This document shows, piece by piece, positions 43,860 to 51,115 of a DNA stretch of 51,115 bases (position 1 is its first letter; every line of letters begins with the position of its first letter). The position numbers were made by a program, and so were the translations under genes. A model generated the notes under the pieces. It ran no database searches and was not told where the DNA came from. It saw nothing but the letters and a program-made list of their open reading frames with translations. Origin of the DNA: Oligoflexia bacterium (lineage in GTDB: Bacteria > Bdellovibrionota > UBA1018 > CAIMNF01); assembly GCA_903831745.1 (NCBI GenBank), contig CAIKYX010000197.1:1-51115 (forward strand), in the 5' to 3' direction.

Positions 43860-44381
43860 ATGAAAACCAAAATCGTATTTGCTGCGGCAATTACCAGTGT
43901 CCTACTTTTCGCCTGTACGGCTCACATTGATTCCGGAACCGCTACGGTACCTGATCCGACGATCGGTCAAAAAATCCCTGTTACCCCGAGTTCTTGTCCG
44001 AATTTTGCAGGTAACTACAATCTCGTGCACATGGCAACTCTTGCCGTAAAACAAGTGAATTGTTCGCAAATTGTCTTTGATCAGCGTTGTGATTCTGCGT
44101 TTTGTGATTCAATGGGAATCAAATCCGCGTATGTTTCTATTCCACTCGATGGAACGACTGCAGTAGTCACTGAAGGCTCAAGCACCGTGCAGTATCAAGC
44201 GAAGTTTTCTGATCAAACCCTCGTTGTCATTCGTACGAACGGCAGCGACGTGCAGACTCGAAACCTGGTGCTCTCGGATCACCCATGCGATCCGGCAAAT
44301 CCAAATGCAGGTATCGAGATGAAAGTGTCTGAAACTCAAGGAAGTGCCACTGTGACTTCTTGTCAGCCTTGGACGAAATAA
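43860..44381 (+). CDS. Small exported lipoprotein, function unknown
   Basis: A 173-residue lipoprotein: signal with lipobox LLFAC (Cys19). The mature domain has six to seven further Cys (SSCPNF, VNCSQI, QRCDSAFCDS, DHPCDP, TSCQPW), so it is probably disulfide-rich at the outer membrane. The leader is the GAGAGAGAG purine tract directly before the ATG. No family was recognised. A strong terminator at 44389 follows. The 242 bp upstream hold no gene. Confidence 0.7.
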   Translation: MKTKIVFAAAITSVLLFACTAHIDSGTATVPDPTIGQKIPVTPSSCPNFAGNYNLVHMATLAVKQVNCSQIVFDQRCDSAFCDSMGIKSAYVSIPLDGTTAVVTEGSSTVQYQAKFSDQTLVVIRTNGSDVQTRNLVLSDHPCDPANPNAGIEMKVSETQGSATVTSCQPWTK

Positions 44382-44388
44382 GTGCAAT

Positions 44389-44424
44389 GGTCGGGCCCAC
44401 CTTTCAGGGTGGGCCCGACCTTTT
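44389..44424 (+). terminator. Strong terminator after the 43860 lipoprotein gene
   Basis: GGTCGGGCCCACC-TTTCAG-GGTGGGCCCGACC pairs perfectly over 13 bp and is followed by TTTT. The T-run overlaps the stop codon of the convergent beta-barrel gene. Confidence 0.9.
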
Positions 44425-45412
44425 AGAACATGTAGGTGAGAGCGATATCGATTTTATAATCGGGCGCCGGATCAGGTTCGAAGCTCGTATCAAAATTCAT
44501 GTCGTGAAAGAATGATTTCGAGAATCCCAGATTCAGAATCGTGTCTGCCGACATGACCGCGCGGAGTCCAATATCCCCGTACAGAACCGTGCCGCCAGTA
44601 GACAAATTGACGAGCGAAGCATCGTAGGTTCCGCTTGCATCAATGGTACCTTTTTCTTTGCCCGCCGATTCACCCGAAGCTCCGAGAAAGACAAAAAGGT
44701 TCTTTTCGCCAATTTCTTTAGGTAAAATGCGGTTATAAGCTTTCAGTGAATAATTGATCGAATTTCCGTATTGGTGTGAACGCCCCGCCCATGAGCCTCT
44801 TCCTGCAATATTATAGACCGAGTCGAGAGTAATTTGCCAATCGCTTGCAAAGGAATGAACTCCAGACAAGCCTAGCAAGTAATCGAATGATCCGGTTCCA
44901 GGAAGTGCATGGCGATCGAGTGGTTCGCCTGCTACGTCTACCGCTTGGGTGCTTCCTGTAGGAAGTTTTACTCCAAAAACAACTCCCAGTTTGCTGGTGC
45001 TGGTCAGGGTATGATCCGAAAGAAAAGTAAAGCGTCCGACGAGCGAGATATCGCCAAATCCTGAATTGAGATTTCCTGGAGTGCTAGCCGTGGTGGTATC
45101 GGTGGCGTCTACGAACTCGATGTTCGACTTAAATGCATACGGAAGCGATATGCTCAGATTGAATTGTTCGTCGAAATTATAGAACCCGGTCAGGGTGTAA
45201 GTCATCCAGCTTTCTTTGGCGCCGTTGTCTTGAATTTTTTGCCCGTGGTTGTAGACTTTGTCAGACTGAATGTAGTTCGCATCTAGCGTCAGGCCTTTTC
45301 CGTTTGATAGCAGGTAGGGCGAAACGCCTTGTCCCAGCATGCAGAAGTTGCAAGCTTCAGACGAATTAATTAAAAATAGGTTTGCAATGACAAGAATGAG
45401 TGCTGTTTTCAC
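44423..45412 (-). CDS. Outer-membrane beta-barrel protein with N-terminal CxxC
   Basis: A protein of about 329 residues. The GTG at 45410-45412 is chosen because AAAGGAG precedes it by 5 bp; the ATG at 45436 lies in the ribosome-binding stretch. A signal peptide is followed by CNFCMLGQG, a CxxC pair close to the mature N terminus. Then come many amphipathic strands, ending in Phe (IDIALTYMF) as in outer-membrane barrels. It resembles MetA-pathway / transporter-type barrels in layout only. A 14-bp direct repeat surrounds the start. Confidence 0.75.
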   Translation of the reverse strand: MKTALILVIANLFLINSSEACNFCMLGQGVSPYLLSNGKGLTLDANYIQSDKVYNHGQKIQDNGAKESWMTYTLTGFYNFDEQFNLSISLPYAFKSNIEFVDATDTTTASTPGNLNSGFGDISLVGRFTFLSDHTLTSTSKLGVVFGVKLPTGSTQAVDVAGEPLDRHALPGTGSFDYLLGLSGVHSFASDWQITLDSVYNIAGRGSWAGRSHQYGNSINYSLKAYNRILPKEIGEKNLFVFLGASGESAGKEKGTIDASGTYDASLVNLSTGGTVLYGDIGLRAVMSADTILNLGFSKSFFHDMNFDTSFEPDPAPDYKIDIALTYMF

Positions 45413-45442
45413 GGGTTCTCCTTTGGTTGTTTTCACGGGTTG
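45404..45442. repeat. Direct repeat around the start of the beta-barrel gene
   Basis: TGTTTTCACGGGTT occurs twice, about 25 bp apart, with the ribosome-binding site between the copies. A duplicated regulatory or start region is possible. Confidence 0.55.
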
Positions 45443-45463
45443 AATGTCTAGGAAGAAATTGGA

Positions 45464-46456
45464 TTAGAATCCCCACTTAATAAGGGTGGCGCCCCAGGTA
45501 AATCCGCCGCCGAATGCCGCAAGAACCAGGTTGTCGCCTTTTTTCAGTTTGCTTTGCCATTCCCAAAGACAAAGTGGCAGAGTACCTGATGTGGTATTAC
45601 CGTATTTTTGAATATTGATCATCACTCGCTCTAAGGGCACTCCGGCGCGCGATGCTGTCGATTCGATGATGCGCATGTTTGCCTGATGGGGCACGAGCCA
45701 CTGAATATCATCCGCGGTGAGATTGGTTTTTTCCATTAGTTCGGCAACCGCATCAGACATTCCTTTAACCGCGTATTTATACACAGCTGCGCCTTCTTGA
45801 TAAACAAAATGCTGACGAGCCTGAACGGTTTCGAGAGTAGTCGGGTGTAGTGAGCCGCCTGCTTCGGTTCGCAGGTATTTTCTGCCACTTCCGTCGCTAT
45901 GAAGAACGCTCTCTAACACTCCGTAACCTTCGTAATTGGGTTCGAGCAGGACAGCCCCGGCGCCGTCTCCGAAGATGATGCAGGTATTTCGATCTGTATA
46001 ATCAATGATAGAGCTCATTTTGTCTGCGCCGACGACGACTACTTTTTTGTAACGTCCACTTTCGATCAAAGTGGCACCTGTGGTCAGTGAATAGAGAAAC
46101 CCAGAACATGCAGCAGCCAGGTCGAAGCTCCAAGCGTTCTTTGCACCGATCTTGTCACAAACCACGTTCGCGGTTGCAGGAAAGGGATAATCCGATGTCA
46201 CGGTGGCGACGATCAAGCAGTCGATTTCGGTGGTTTCGATTCCTCGTTTTTTACACAGCTCAAGGACTGCTGGAACGATTAGGTCTGAAGTCGCAAGGCC
46301 TTCGCCTTTTTGAATACGGCGTTCATGAATGCCGGTGCGGGTGCGAATCCATTCGTCATTGGTATCAACGATTTTCTCGAGGTCAAAATTGGTAAGACGG
46401 TCTTCAGGAACAAAGCCCCCGACCGAGGTAATGGCAGCGGTAATTTTGTGATTCAT
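45464..46456 (-). CDS. fabH: 3-oxoacyl-ACP synthase III (KAS III)
   Basis: FabH starts fatty-acid synthesis by joining acyl-CoA to malonyl-ACP. The 330-residue protein has the nucleophile Cys117 in DLAAACSGFLYS, catalytic His in VPHQANMRI and Asn in YGNTTSGT, and the usual DEWIRTRTGI and GDGAGAVLL motifs. Length is normal. It is alone here, not next to plsX or fabD. Starter specificity cannot be read directly. Confidence 0.96.
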   Translation of the reverse strand: MNHKITAAITSVGGFVPEDRLTNFDLEKIVDTNDEWIRTRTGIHERRIQKGEGLATSDLIVPAVLELCKKRGIETTEIDCLIVATVTSDYPFPATANVVCDKIGAKNAWSFDLAAACSGFLYSLTTGATLIESGRYKKVVVVGADKMSSIIDYTDRNTCIIFGDGAGAVLLEPNYEGYGVLESVLHSDGSGRKYLRTEAGGSLHPTTLETVQARQHFVYQEGAAVYKYAVKGMSDAVAELMEKTNLTADDIQWLVPHQANMRIIESTASRAGVPLERVMINIQKYGNTTSGTLPLCLWEWQSKLKKGDNLVLAAFGGGFTWGATLIKWGF

Positions 46457-46592
46457 TGTGTTGAAACTATACCGAAAGACTATAAGAATTAGTAGTTGAG
46501 TCTTATCCTCTCGCTGAATTTTTAAGTGACGCGCCGCTTTAGTTGCAATGGATTGCGTTGACGATAGATAAGGCCTTGGTTAGGTTCTTCGA

Positions 46593-47795
46593 ATGAAGAA
46601 TGTTTCGAGCGTATGGCTTTGGACGGTGATCGCAGTTTTGGTGGGAGTTTTTTCCTGGAATTCAGTTTTTGCGAATCCAAATGTCGAAGTGGTGGAAAGT
46701 GTGCCGATCGAAACGAACTTGGCAGTACCGGGAGTGCGATCAACTCAGGACGTTTGGCTTGAGATGATCAATTCAGCCCGTCAGTCGATTGATCTCGAAC
46801 AATTCTATATTGATAATCAGGCGGGACAATCACTCGAACCCATTTTGAATGCGTTGATCACTGCTGCTACCGTTCGAAATGTGCAGATTAGATTTCTCGT
46901 CGATGCGAAATTTTTTGGCACTTATTCCGACGAACCGAAAAGCCTGAGTCAGGTTCAAAATATCAGCGTGAAGACCATCGATTTTTCTCGAATGAGTGGA
47001 ATCCAGCATTCGAAATATTTTGTAGTCGATCACGCTCAAGGGTTTGTCGGGAGTGCGAATTTTGATTGGTTGGCGCTAACCCACATTCACGAGATTGGAC
47101 TGAAAGTAAATGACGGAACCATTGCAGCAGGCCTCGAAAGTATTTTTGAAAAGGACTGGAAGGCCGCTTCTGATGTGGTTGTAGCCGCTTCAAACGCCAA
47201 GGGGTGGGATGCTCTCGGTCTGTTTAAGCGAATGGTGGTTCAAATCAAAAAGCAGTTTGCATCGATTGCAGGTCTCGAGCTATTGGCCTCGCCAGGCACG
47301 TTTAATCCAGCCGGAATTCCGGATACTTTGAGTCAAATCGTCGCCCAGCTCGATGGTGCGCGAAGTTCAGTTAAGATTCAAATGTACCAATACACCACGA
47401 ATCCGGTATCAGGTACCGTGCACTTCAGAGATCTCGATAATGCGATTCGAAGGGCGGCAGCGCAAGGAGCTAGGGTTCAGCTCTTGGTGGATGTGGCATC
47501 ACTGAAGACCGGTTCTGTCGATCTGAAGGCACTGGCGGCCGTACCGAACATCATGGTTAGGACGGTTACGATTCCTCAATGGTCGGGTGGCGCCATTCCC
47601 TACGCCCGTTTGATTCATAGCAAATACTTCATTGTCGACCACTCGTCATCCTGGGTAGGCAGCGAGAATTGGAGCGAAGGCTATTTTACAGGATGTCGAA
47701 ATGTAGGTCTCTCGGTACAATTGCCCGATGTCTCTGCTCAGCTCGAACGAATTTTTGATCAAGTGTGGAGCAGTCCTTATACCGCGCAACTGTAG
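46593..47795 (+). CDS. Exported phospholipase D-like protein with two HKD motifs
   Basis: A 400-residue protein with a signal peptide (to about 27, SVFAN). Two PLD repeats: the first has His139, Lys141 and Asp146 (QHSKYFVVDHAQGFVGSANF), the second His342, Lys344 and Asp349 (LIHSKYFIVDHSSSWVGSEN). Such proteins act on phosphodiesters in phospholipids or nucleic acids. Export and the predatory context favour prey lipid or nucleic acid as a target, but this is inferred. Both catalytic motifs look intact. Confidence 0.92.
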   Translation: MKNVSSVWLWTVIAVLVGVFSWNSVFANPNVEVVESVPIETNLAVPGVRSTQDVWLEMINSARQSIDLEQFYIDNQAGQSLEPILNALITAATVRNVQIRFLVDAKFFGTYSDEPKSLSQVQNISVKTIDFSRMSGIQHSKYFVVDHAQGFVGSANFDWLALTHIHEIGLKVNDGTIAAGLESIFEKDWKAASDVVVAASNAKGWDALGLFKRMVVQIKKQFASIAGLELLASPGTFNPAGIPDTLSQIVAQLDGARSSVKIQMYQYTTNPVSGTVHFRDLDNAIRRAAAQGARVQLLVDVASLKTGSVDLKALAAVPNIMVRTVTIPQWSGGAIPYARLIHSKYFIVDHSSSWVGSENWSEGYFTGCRNVGLSVQLPDVSAQLERIFDQVWSSPYTAQL

Positions 47796-47804
47796 TTCGT
47801 ATTC

Positions 47805-48311
47805 TTAGTGTCTCATTTCTCGCTCTTTGCGACGTTGCTCGGCGCCGGTCGCGCCAATGTCTTGAATTCCTTGAAGCAGGCATTGTACGATTTTTTTGGA
47901 TGTGACCATGCTGACTAAGTGGCCTTGCGCATCAACGACAGGCAGGCGGTTTACGCCATTTTCTTTCATTTTTGCAATCATGCTAAAGAGATCTTCATTT
48001 TCTTCTGCAGTGGTCAGGTTGGTTGACATGATGTCTGAAACTTTCAAAGTGCTTGCGGTAACGTCTTGTGCCAGGGTTTCGATCACCAGATCGCGATCCG
48101 TAATCACTCCGGTCGGTACATTTTTTCCTTCTTTGGTGCGCTCGATCACAATGATGCTGCCTACGTGTTTTCGTCTCATTAATTTTGCTGCTTCAGGCAA
48201 GCTTGCGTTTGCGTCAATGCAGGTAATTTCGGTTTCGGGCACTGCAAAATTGCTGAAGAAAAGTTTGGTGAATTCAGAAGGAAGTGGTTTGTTTGAAGTC
48301 GATTTTTCCAT
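47805..48311 (-). CDS. CBS-domain pair protein
   Basis: A 168-residue cytoplasmic protein with a tandem CBS pair. The first has LPEAAKLMRRKHVGSIIVIE followed by GVITDRDLV, the second DIMSTNLTTAEENEDLFSMIAKMKENGVNRLPVVDAQGHLVSMVT. CBS pairs usually bind adenine nucleotides and regulate partner proteins; there is no attached enzyme domain. The C terminus is basic. It is convergent with the PLD-like gene, 10 bp apart. Confidence 0.9.
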   Translation of the reverse strand: MEKSTSNKPLPSEFTKLFFSNFAVPETEITCIDANASLPEAAKLMRRKHVGSIIVIERTKEGKNVPTGVITDRDLVIETLAQDVTASTLKVSDIMSTNLTTAEENEDLFSMIAKMKENGVNRLPVVDAQGHLVSMVTSKKIVQCLLQGIQDIGATGAEQRRKEREMRH

Positions 48312-48407
48312 AGGATCAGTCTCCGGGATTGTTTGGTACTAATACTCACTAGTTAGCAATTCGCGTGCCTGTTCTTTTGGGGCAGTGACTAGGATTGTGC
48401 CATGGAT

Positions 48408-48466
48408 AAAAAATGCCCACGTCATTAAATATGTGAGTGGTCTCTTAACGACGTGGGCCTTAGTTT
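48408..48466 (-). terminator. Terminator after the M28 peptidase gene
   Basis: GCCCACGTC pairs with GACGTGGGC over 9 bp with a 26-base loop. The minus strand is followed by a run of six T, the plus strand by TTAGTTTTT, so it can work in both directions. It sits between the M28 gene and the CBS gene. Confidence 0.7.
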
Positions 48467-48489
48467 TTAAGAATGAGAACGAGTGGGCG

Positions 48490-49452
48490 TTAGTTTAGTC
48501 CGACCGCTTGCGCAGCATACGTAATTCCGATTTGAGAGATCCGGAAGAAATAGTCCTGATCAATCTTGTCGTACGTATCGCCGCCTTCGTCATCGAAGTG
48601 CGGATTCGCGAATGGATTATGCTCAGAGAATACAACGGCAGGTACGCCGATTTCCCACATGGCGTAATGATCGCTGTTTTCACCCATGCATGAACGCTTG
48701 GTTGCAAGGGTTCCATATTGTTTGGCGACTTTTTCGAGTTGGTCGCCCAGGGCGGTCGAATCCGTTGCTCCGCCACACGCAAAAATATCAAACGTGTTCG
48801 CGCCTTGCTTCCAGCCCGACTGTTCATCGTCGATCGCGGATACAATCTTAAAGCCTTCTGCTTGTGCTTTTGCTTTGATGTATTTTGCATACACTCGAGC
48901 ACCTTCGAGCGCGCCCCATTCTTCGTAGTCTGCTGCTACAAAGCGAACGGTCAGATTCAGGCGATCTGCATACTTCACAAAAATGCGTGCGGTTTCCATC
49001 TGCATGGCCATTCCGGTCATGTCATCGTCGACTCCTGGGTTGTCAGAACCGTGTGGTCCAGTACTGTCATAGTGCACAATAATGACGACCGAATCTTTCG
49101 ATTTTCCGGGAAGCACCGCTTCGAGGTTGTGCCCTTGGTCCTCGAGTGAATACCGGGTCTTGTATGAAAATGCCTGAACCGGGATGCCCAAGGATTGATA
49201 ATAATGGCTCCAATACGTTCTGAACTTTTCTTTTGATGCTGGAAGATATCGATCCGTGACGGAGAAGGTGTTTCCATCGATCGTAACCGAATTTACACCC
49301 GTCATATCGCCCAAAAGCTGTTGCAAATGAGTCTGGCTGACTTCCTGAAATACTTCTTGGTAAATGTCGCCTGCAGCCTGCGCTGGTGATGAAAGTGCGA
49401 GCGCGGCGCCCACGGCTGTAGAAATAAAAGTGTTCTTGAACAGTGATTGCAT
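48490..49452 (-). CDS. Secreted M28-family zinc peptidase
   Basis: A protein of about 320 residues from ATG 49450-49452 (preceded by GGGGGAAAA; a TTG at 49470 is possible). A signal peptide ends near AQAAG. M28 aminopeptidases use two zinc ions; ligands are visible as His127 and Asp129 (IVHYDSTG), Asp in GVDDDMTG, Glu in ADYEEWGALEG, Asp in IDDEQSGW and a final His in SDHYAMWEIG. Typical of exported aminopeptidases that release amino acids from peptides. The upstream region is shared with the divergent dioxygenase gene. Confidence 0.92.
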   Translation of the reverse strand: MQSLFKNTFISTAVGAALALSSPAQAAGDIYQEVFQEVSQTHLQQLLGDMTGVNSVTIDGNTFSVTDRYLPASKEKFRTYWSHYYQSLGIPVQAFSYKTRYSLEDQGHNLEAVLPGKSKDSVVIIVHYDSTGPHGSDNPGVDDDMTGMAMQMETARIFVKYADRLNLTVRFVAADYEEWGALEGARVYAKYIKAKAQAEGFKIVSAIDDEQSGWKQGANTFDIFACGGATDSTALGDQLEKVAKQYGTLATKRSCMGENSDHYAMWEIGVPAVVFSEHNPFANPHFDDEGGDTYDKIDQDYFFRISQIGITYAAQAVGLN

Positions 49453-49525
49453 TAGTTTTCCCCCAGTCAAAACCTTATCGCCCCCTTGATGAATGTCAAG
49501 CCGCGATTCGGCACAGGCGAGGGGT

Positions 49526-49541
49526 ATAGGCAGAAGCCTAT
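49526..49541. promoter_or_regulatory. Inverted repeat in the M28 / dioxygenase intergenic region
   Basis: ATAGGC-AGAA-GCCTAT, 6-bp arms. Lies 76 bp before the dioxygenase start, 3 bp before a second palindrome. Confidence 0.35.
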
Positions 49542-49544
49542 GAC

Positions 49545-49564
49545 AATTGATTCATCGATCAATT
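49545..49564. promoter_or_regulatory. Second palindrome upstream of the dioxygenase gene
   Basis: AATTGAT-N6-ATCAATT, perfect 7-bp arms, 53 bp before the dioxygenase start. Possible repressor or activator site controlling one or both divergent genes. Confidence 0.45.
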
Positions 49565-49616
49565 ATGTTTTGAAGTCGCCTTGCGATACGACTGTCGCCA
49601 GAGAAAAGAGAAAAAT

Positions 49617-50288
49617 ATGAGCATCAATTCAAAACGACGTGATTTTTTAAAAGTAGGGGCCAGTGGGCTTGGCGTTTTCATGTTATCGGGCGGAATGACA
49701 AAAGCCTTGGCGGATGCGTGCGGGCTGACTCCGGCTCAAACTTCAGGACCTTTTTATCCTGGAGAAGATAAATTCCATCAAGAGAATGATCTGACTCAGA
49801 TTGCGGGTAAGGCTCAGGCCACCGGACAAATCATTTACCTCTCGGGAAGAATCCTGAATGCAAATTGCAAACCGGTTCCCGGAGTCCATGTCGAAATTTG
49901 GCAAGCGTGCGCCACCGGAAAATATAACAACCCGAATGATCCTAATCCCGCTGCGATCGATCCTAATTTTAAATATTGGGGAGAAACCACGACCTCACAC
50001 GATGGAACCTATCGCTTTAAATCGATCATTCCAGGAGCGTATCCGGCTGATACGGATTGGATGCGTCCGCCGCACATTCATTTCAAGGTTTCAGCTCTGG
50101 GTTACCATGAACTCATCACCCAGATGTATTTTAAGGGTAATCAGTACAATGATGCCGACTTGATCTTAAAAGACGTTCCTGCAAATGAACGCGAAAGTGT
50201 CATTGTTGATTTTGTACCGACTCCTTTTGCTCAAGAACCTAACGCCTTGTCAGGTGTTTTCGATATCACCATTCAGTCGGTGAGATAG
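49617..50288 (+). CDS. Tat-exported intradiol ring-cleavage dioxygenase-like protein
   Basis: A protein of about 223 residues from ATG 49617, which follows AGAAAAGAG. The N terminus is a Tat signal (SKRRDFLKVGASGLGVF), so the folded metalloenzyme is exported. The iron-binding residues of the family are visible: Tyr in GKYNNP, Tyr in GAYPAD, and two His in PPHIHFKV. The VEIWQ and GTYRFKSI segments also fit. Such enzymes open catechol-type rings, and a Tat-exported form is unusual compared with the classic cytoplasmic catechol dioxygenases. No other aromatic-degradation gene is near, so the substrate is unknown. Confidence 0.88.
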   Translation: MSINSKRRDFLKVGASGLGVFMLSGGMTKALADACGLTPAQTSGPFYPGEDKFHQENDLTQIAGKAQATGQIIYLSGRILNANCKPVPGVHVEIWQACATGKYNNPNDPNPAAIDPNFKYWGETTTSHDGTYRFKSIIPGAYPADTDWMRPPHIHFKVSALGYHELITQMYFKGNQYNDADLILKDVPANERESVIVDFVPTPFAQEPNALSGVFDITIQSVR

Positions 50289-50359
50289 TGCTTTTTGCAG
50301 GGTCCTAGATTCATTTTGGCTCCGCCCGGTTCTCAAACTCAATTAAAACGATTTAAAGC

Positions 50360-50375
50360 TGGCACGTCGATTGCT
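50360..50375 (+). promoter_or_regulatory. Sigma-54 promoter candidate with perfect consensus
   Basis: TGGCACG-TCGA-TTGCT matches the sigma-54 consensus at every defined position. The predicted RNA start near 50386 gives a leader of about 64 nt with GAGAGATCGAGAG and GGGAGAGATC before the ATG at 50450. Confidence 0.8.
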
Positions 50376-50449
50376 AATAGGGTTGGCGTGAACGAGAGAT
50401 CGAGAGAAGAGAGAAAAACACAAAGAAACACAATAGGGAGAGATCAAAA

Positions 50450-51016
50450 ATGAAACGTATTTTCAGCATTGTTTTCGCGGAAGTAATTGCTTTAGGAATG
50501 GCCCTGCAACTGTTCGGAGCGGTGGCTGCTCAGGCTCAGCCAGTCTATGTCTCTATTGGTGGACGGACTAATTGTGAAATGATTGTAAATGGCCGGGATG
50601 TTGGAGGATGTATTTCTTCCTTCGCCGCTCCGCTCGAGTTGGGGCGTGAGATTTATATTTTTGCCATCGGACGCGATGCTTTTCCGTATTCCTATAATGT
50701 GAATACTAATCGTTGGGCGCTCATCACTAACCGCACTCAGATTCAACGAATCAATCAGGTTTATGTCGATCGTAATGGAATGGTGATGCTTGCAGTAGAA
50801 GGAACCGGAGGTTCGTTTTACTCGATCTCCGCTAATGTGTTTGCCGGACGTCAGCAGCAACAACCACAACGCAGTTCATGTCGTATTCTTCAGACTCGCG
50901 ATAGCATGGGGCGAATCGAGTTTCGAGTCATCGATCGAAACAGCCGGACTGTTGCTATCGTGTATGACGGAGCTCAAGCACGACGAATCACCATGACCGA
51001 TATGGCGTGTCGCTAA
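50450..51016 (+). CDS. Small secreted protein under a sigma-54 promoter, unknown
   Basis: A 188-residue exported protein. The signal peptide ends near AQAQP (residue 30). The beta-rich mature part has four Cys (TNCEMI, GGCISS, SSCRIL, DMACR) that could pair. Near residue 140 there is a Gln-rich stretch (RQQQQPQR). No family was recognised. It is preceded by the best sigma-54 promoter in the window and a long purine-rich leader, so it is probably strongly and conditionally expressed. Confidence 0.7.
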   Translation: MKRIFSIVFAEVIALGMALQLFGAVAAQAQPVYVSIGGRTNCEMIVNGRDVGGCISSFAAPLELGREIYIFAIGRDAFPYSYNVNTNRWALITNRTQIQRINQVYVDRNGMVMLAVEGTGGSFYSISANVFAGRQQQQPQRSSCRILQTRDSMGRIEFRVIDRNSRTVAIVYDGAQARRITMTDMACR

Positions 51017-51025
51017 TTGAATGAG

Positions 51026-51076
51026 GCTGCGACGAAGTGGCTTCGCCACTCGGAAGCAGCTGGAATAATCCAGCTG
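51026..51076 (+). other. Overlapping hairpins upstream of the next gene
   Basis: AGTGGC-TTC-GCCACT (51036-51050) is enclosed by GCTGC/GCAGC (51026-51030 with 51056-51060). CAGCTGGA-ATAA-TCCAGCTG (51057-51076) shares its first arm with that outer stem, so the two folds exclude each other. Purine-rich AGAGGGAG ends the window and looks like a ribosome-binding site of a gene beyond it. Confidence 0.5.
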
Positions 51077-51115
51077 GAGTGGTGCGGCTGAAATGAATTA
51101 AGAAAAGAGGGAGCA

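Overview
The window reads like the chromosome of a Gram-negative predatory or Bdellovibrio-like bacterium (Bdellovibrionota); this is inferred from content, not from a search. It carries an outer-membrane/LPS gene set (lnt, a family 9 glycosyltransferase, a Kdo-transferase homologue, a LolC/E-type permease and several beta-barrel proteins). It also has an unusually high density of exported hydrolases: two subtilases, a papain-like lipoprotein, an astacin, an HELTH metalloprotease, an M28 peptidase and a phospholipase D-like protein. Lipoproteins have the FQNC-type lipobox seen in that lineage. An orphan GEMM/cyclic-di-GMP-type structured RNA is present that resembles the abundant attack-phase riboswitch RNA (merRNA) known from Bdellovibrio bacteriovorus. 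No rRNA, tRNA, CRISPR array, prophage or intact insertion sequence was seen.

Layout. 1-6.2 kb: mostly minus-strand envelope and secreted genes (DUF481-like protein, a lipoprotein, an unknown membrane protein, lnt, a subtilase). 6.4-20.5 kb: a plus-dominated block holding the classic queA / tgt-yajC-secD-secF set. Here queA is separated from tgt by about 5.4 kb of secreted-peptidase genes, an MBL hydrolase and a catalytically degenerate REP-type transposase homologue. recJ follows secF but is cut by an in-frame TAG. 20.6-25.2 kb: a large subtilase, small secreted proteins, queE and a glycine-rich lipoprotein. 25.2-25.7 kb: no protein gene; it holds the c-di-GMP-type RNA with its own candidate promoter, long hairpin and terminator. 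25.7-30.3 kb: an envelope-glycan cluster. 30.4-37.1 kb: a beta-barrel protein, then a tightly packed fatty-acid oxidation / LolC / riboflavin (ribE-ribBA-ribH) operon, converging on a ribosome-hibernation factor gene. 37.6-43.6 kb: a LysR-thioredoxin pair, unknown secreted proteins, a TetR gene with a palindromic operator candidate, a small HTH protein and a second gene broken by an in-frame stop (TGA). 43.8-51.1 kb: a lipoprotein, a beta-barrel protein, fabH, a PLD-like protein, a CBS-domain protein, an M28 peptidase, a Tat-exported intradiol dioxygenase and a small secreted protein.

Regulation. Four close matches to the sigma-54 -24/-12 consensus (plus one weak one) lie upstream of a lipoprotein, a subtilase, the LysR-thioredoxin pair and small secreted proteins. 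Several small secreted-protein genes share a purine-rich GAGAG leader before the start codon. Together with the c-di-GMP-type RNA this suggests coordinated control of an export/predation programme; that link is inference.
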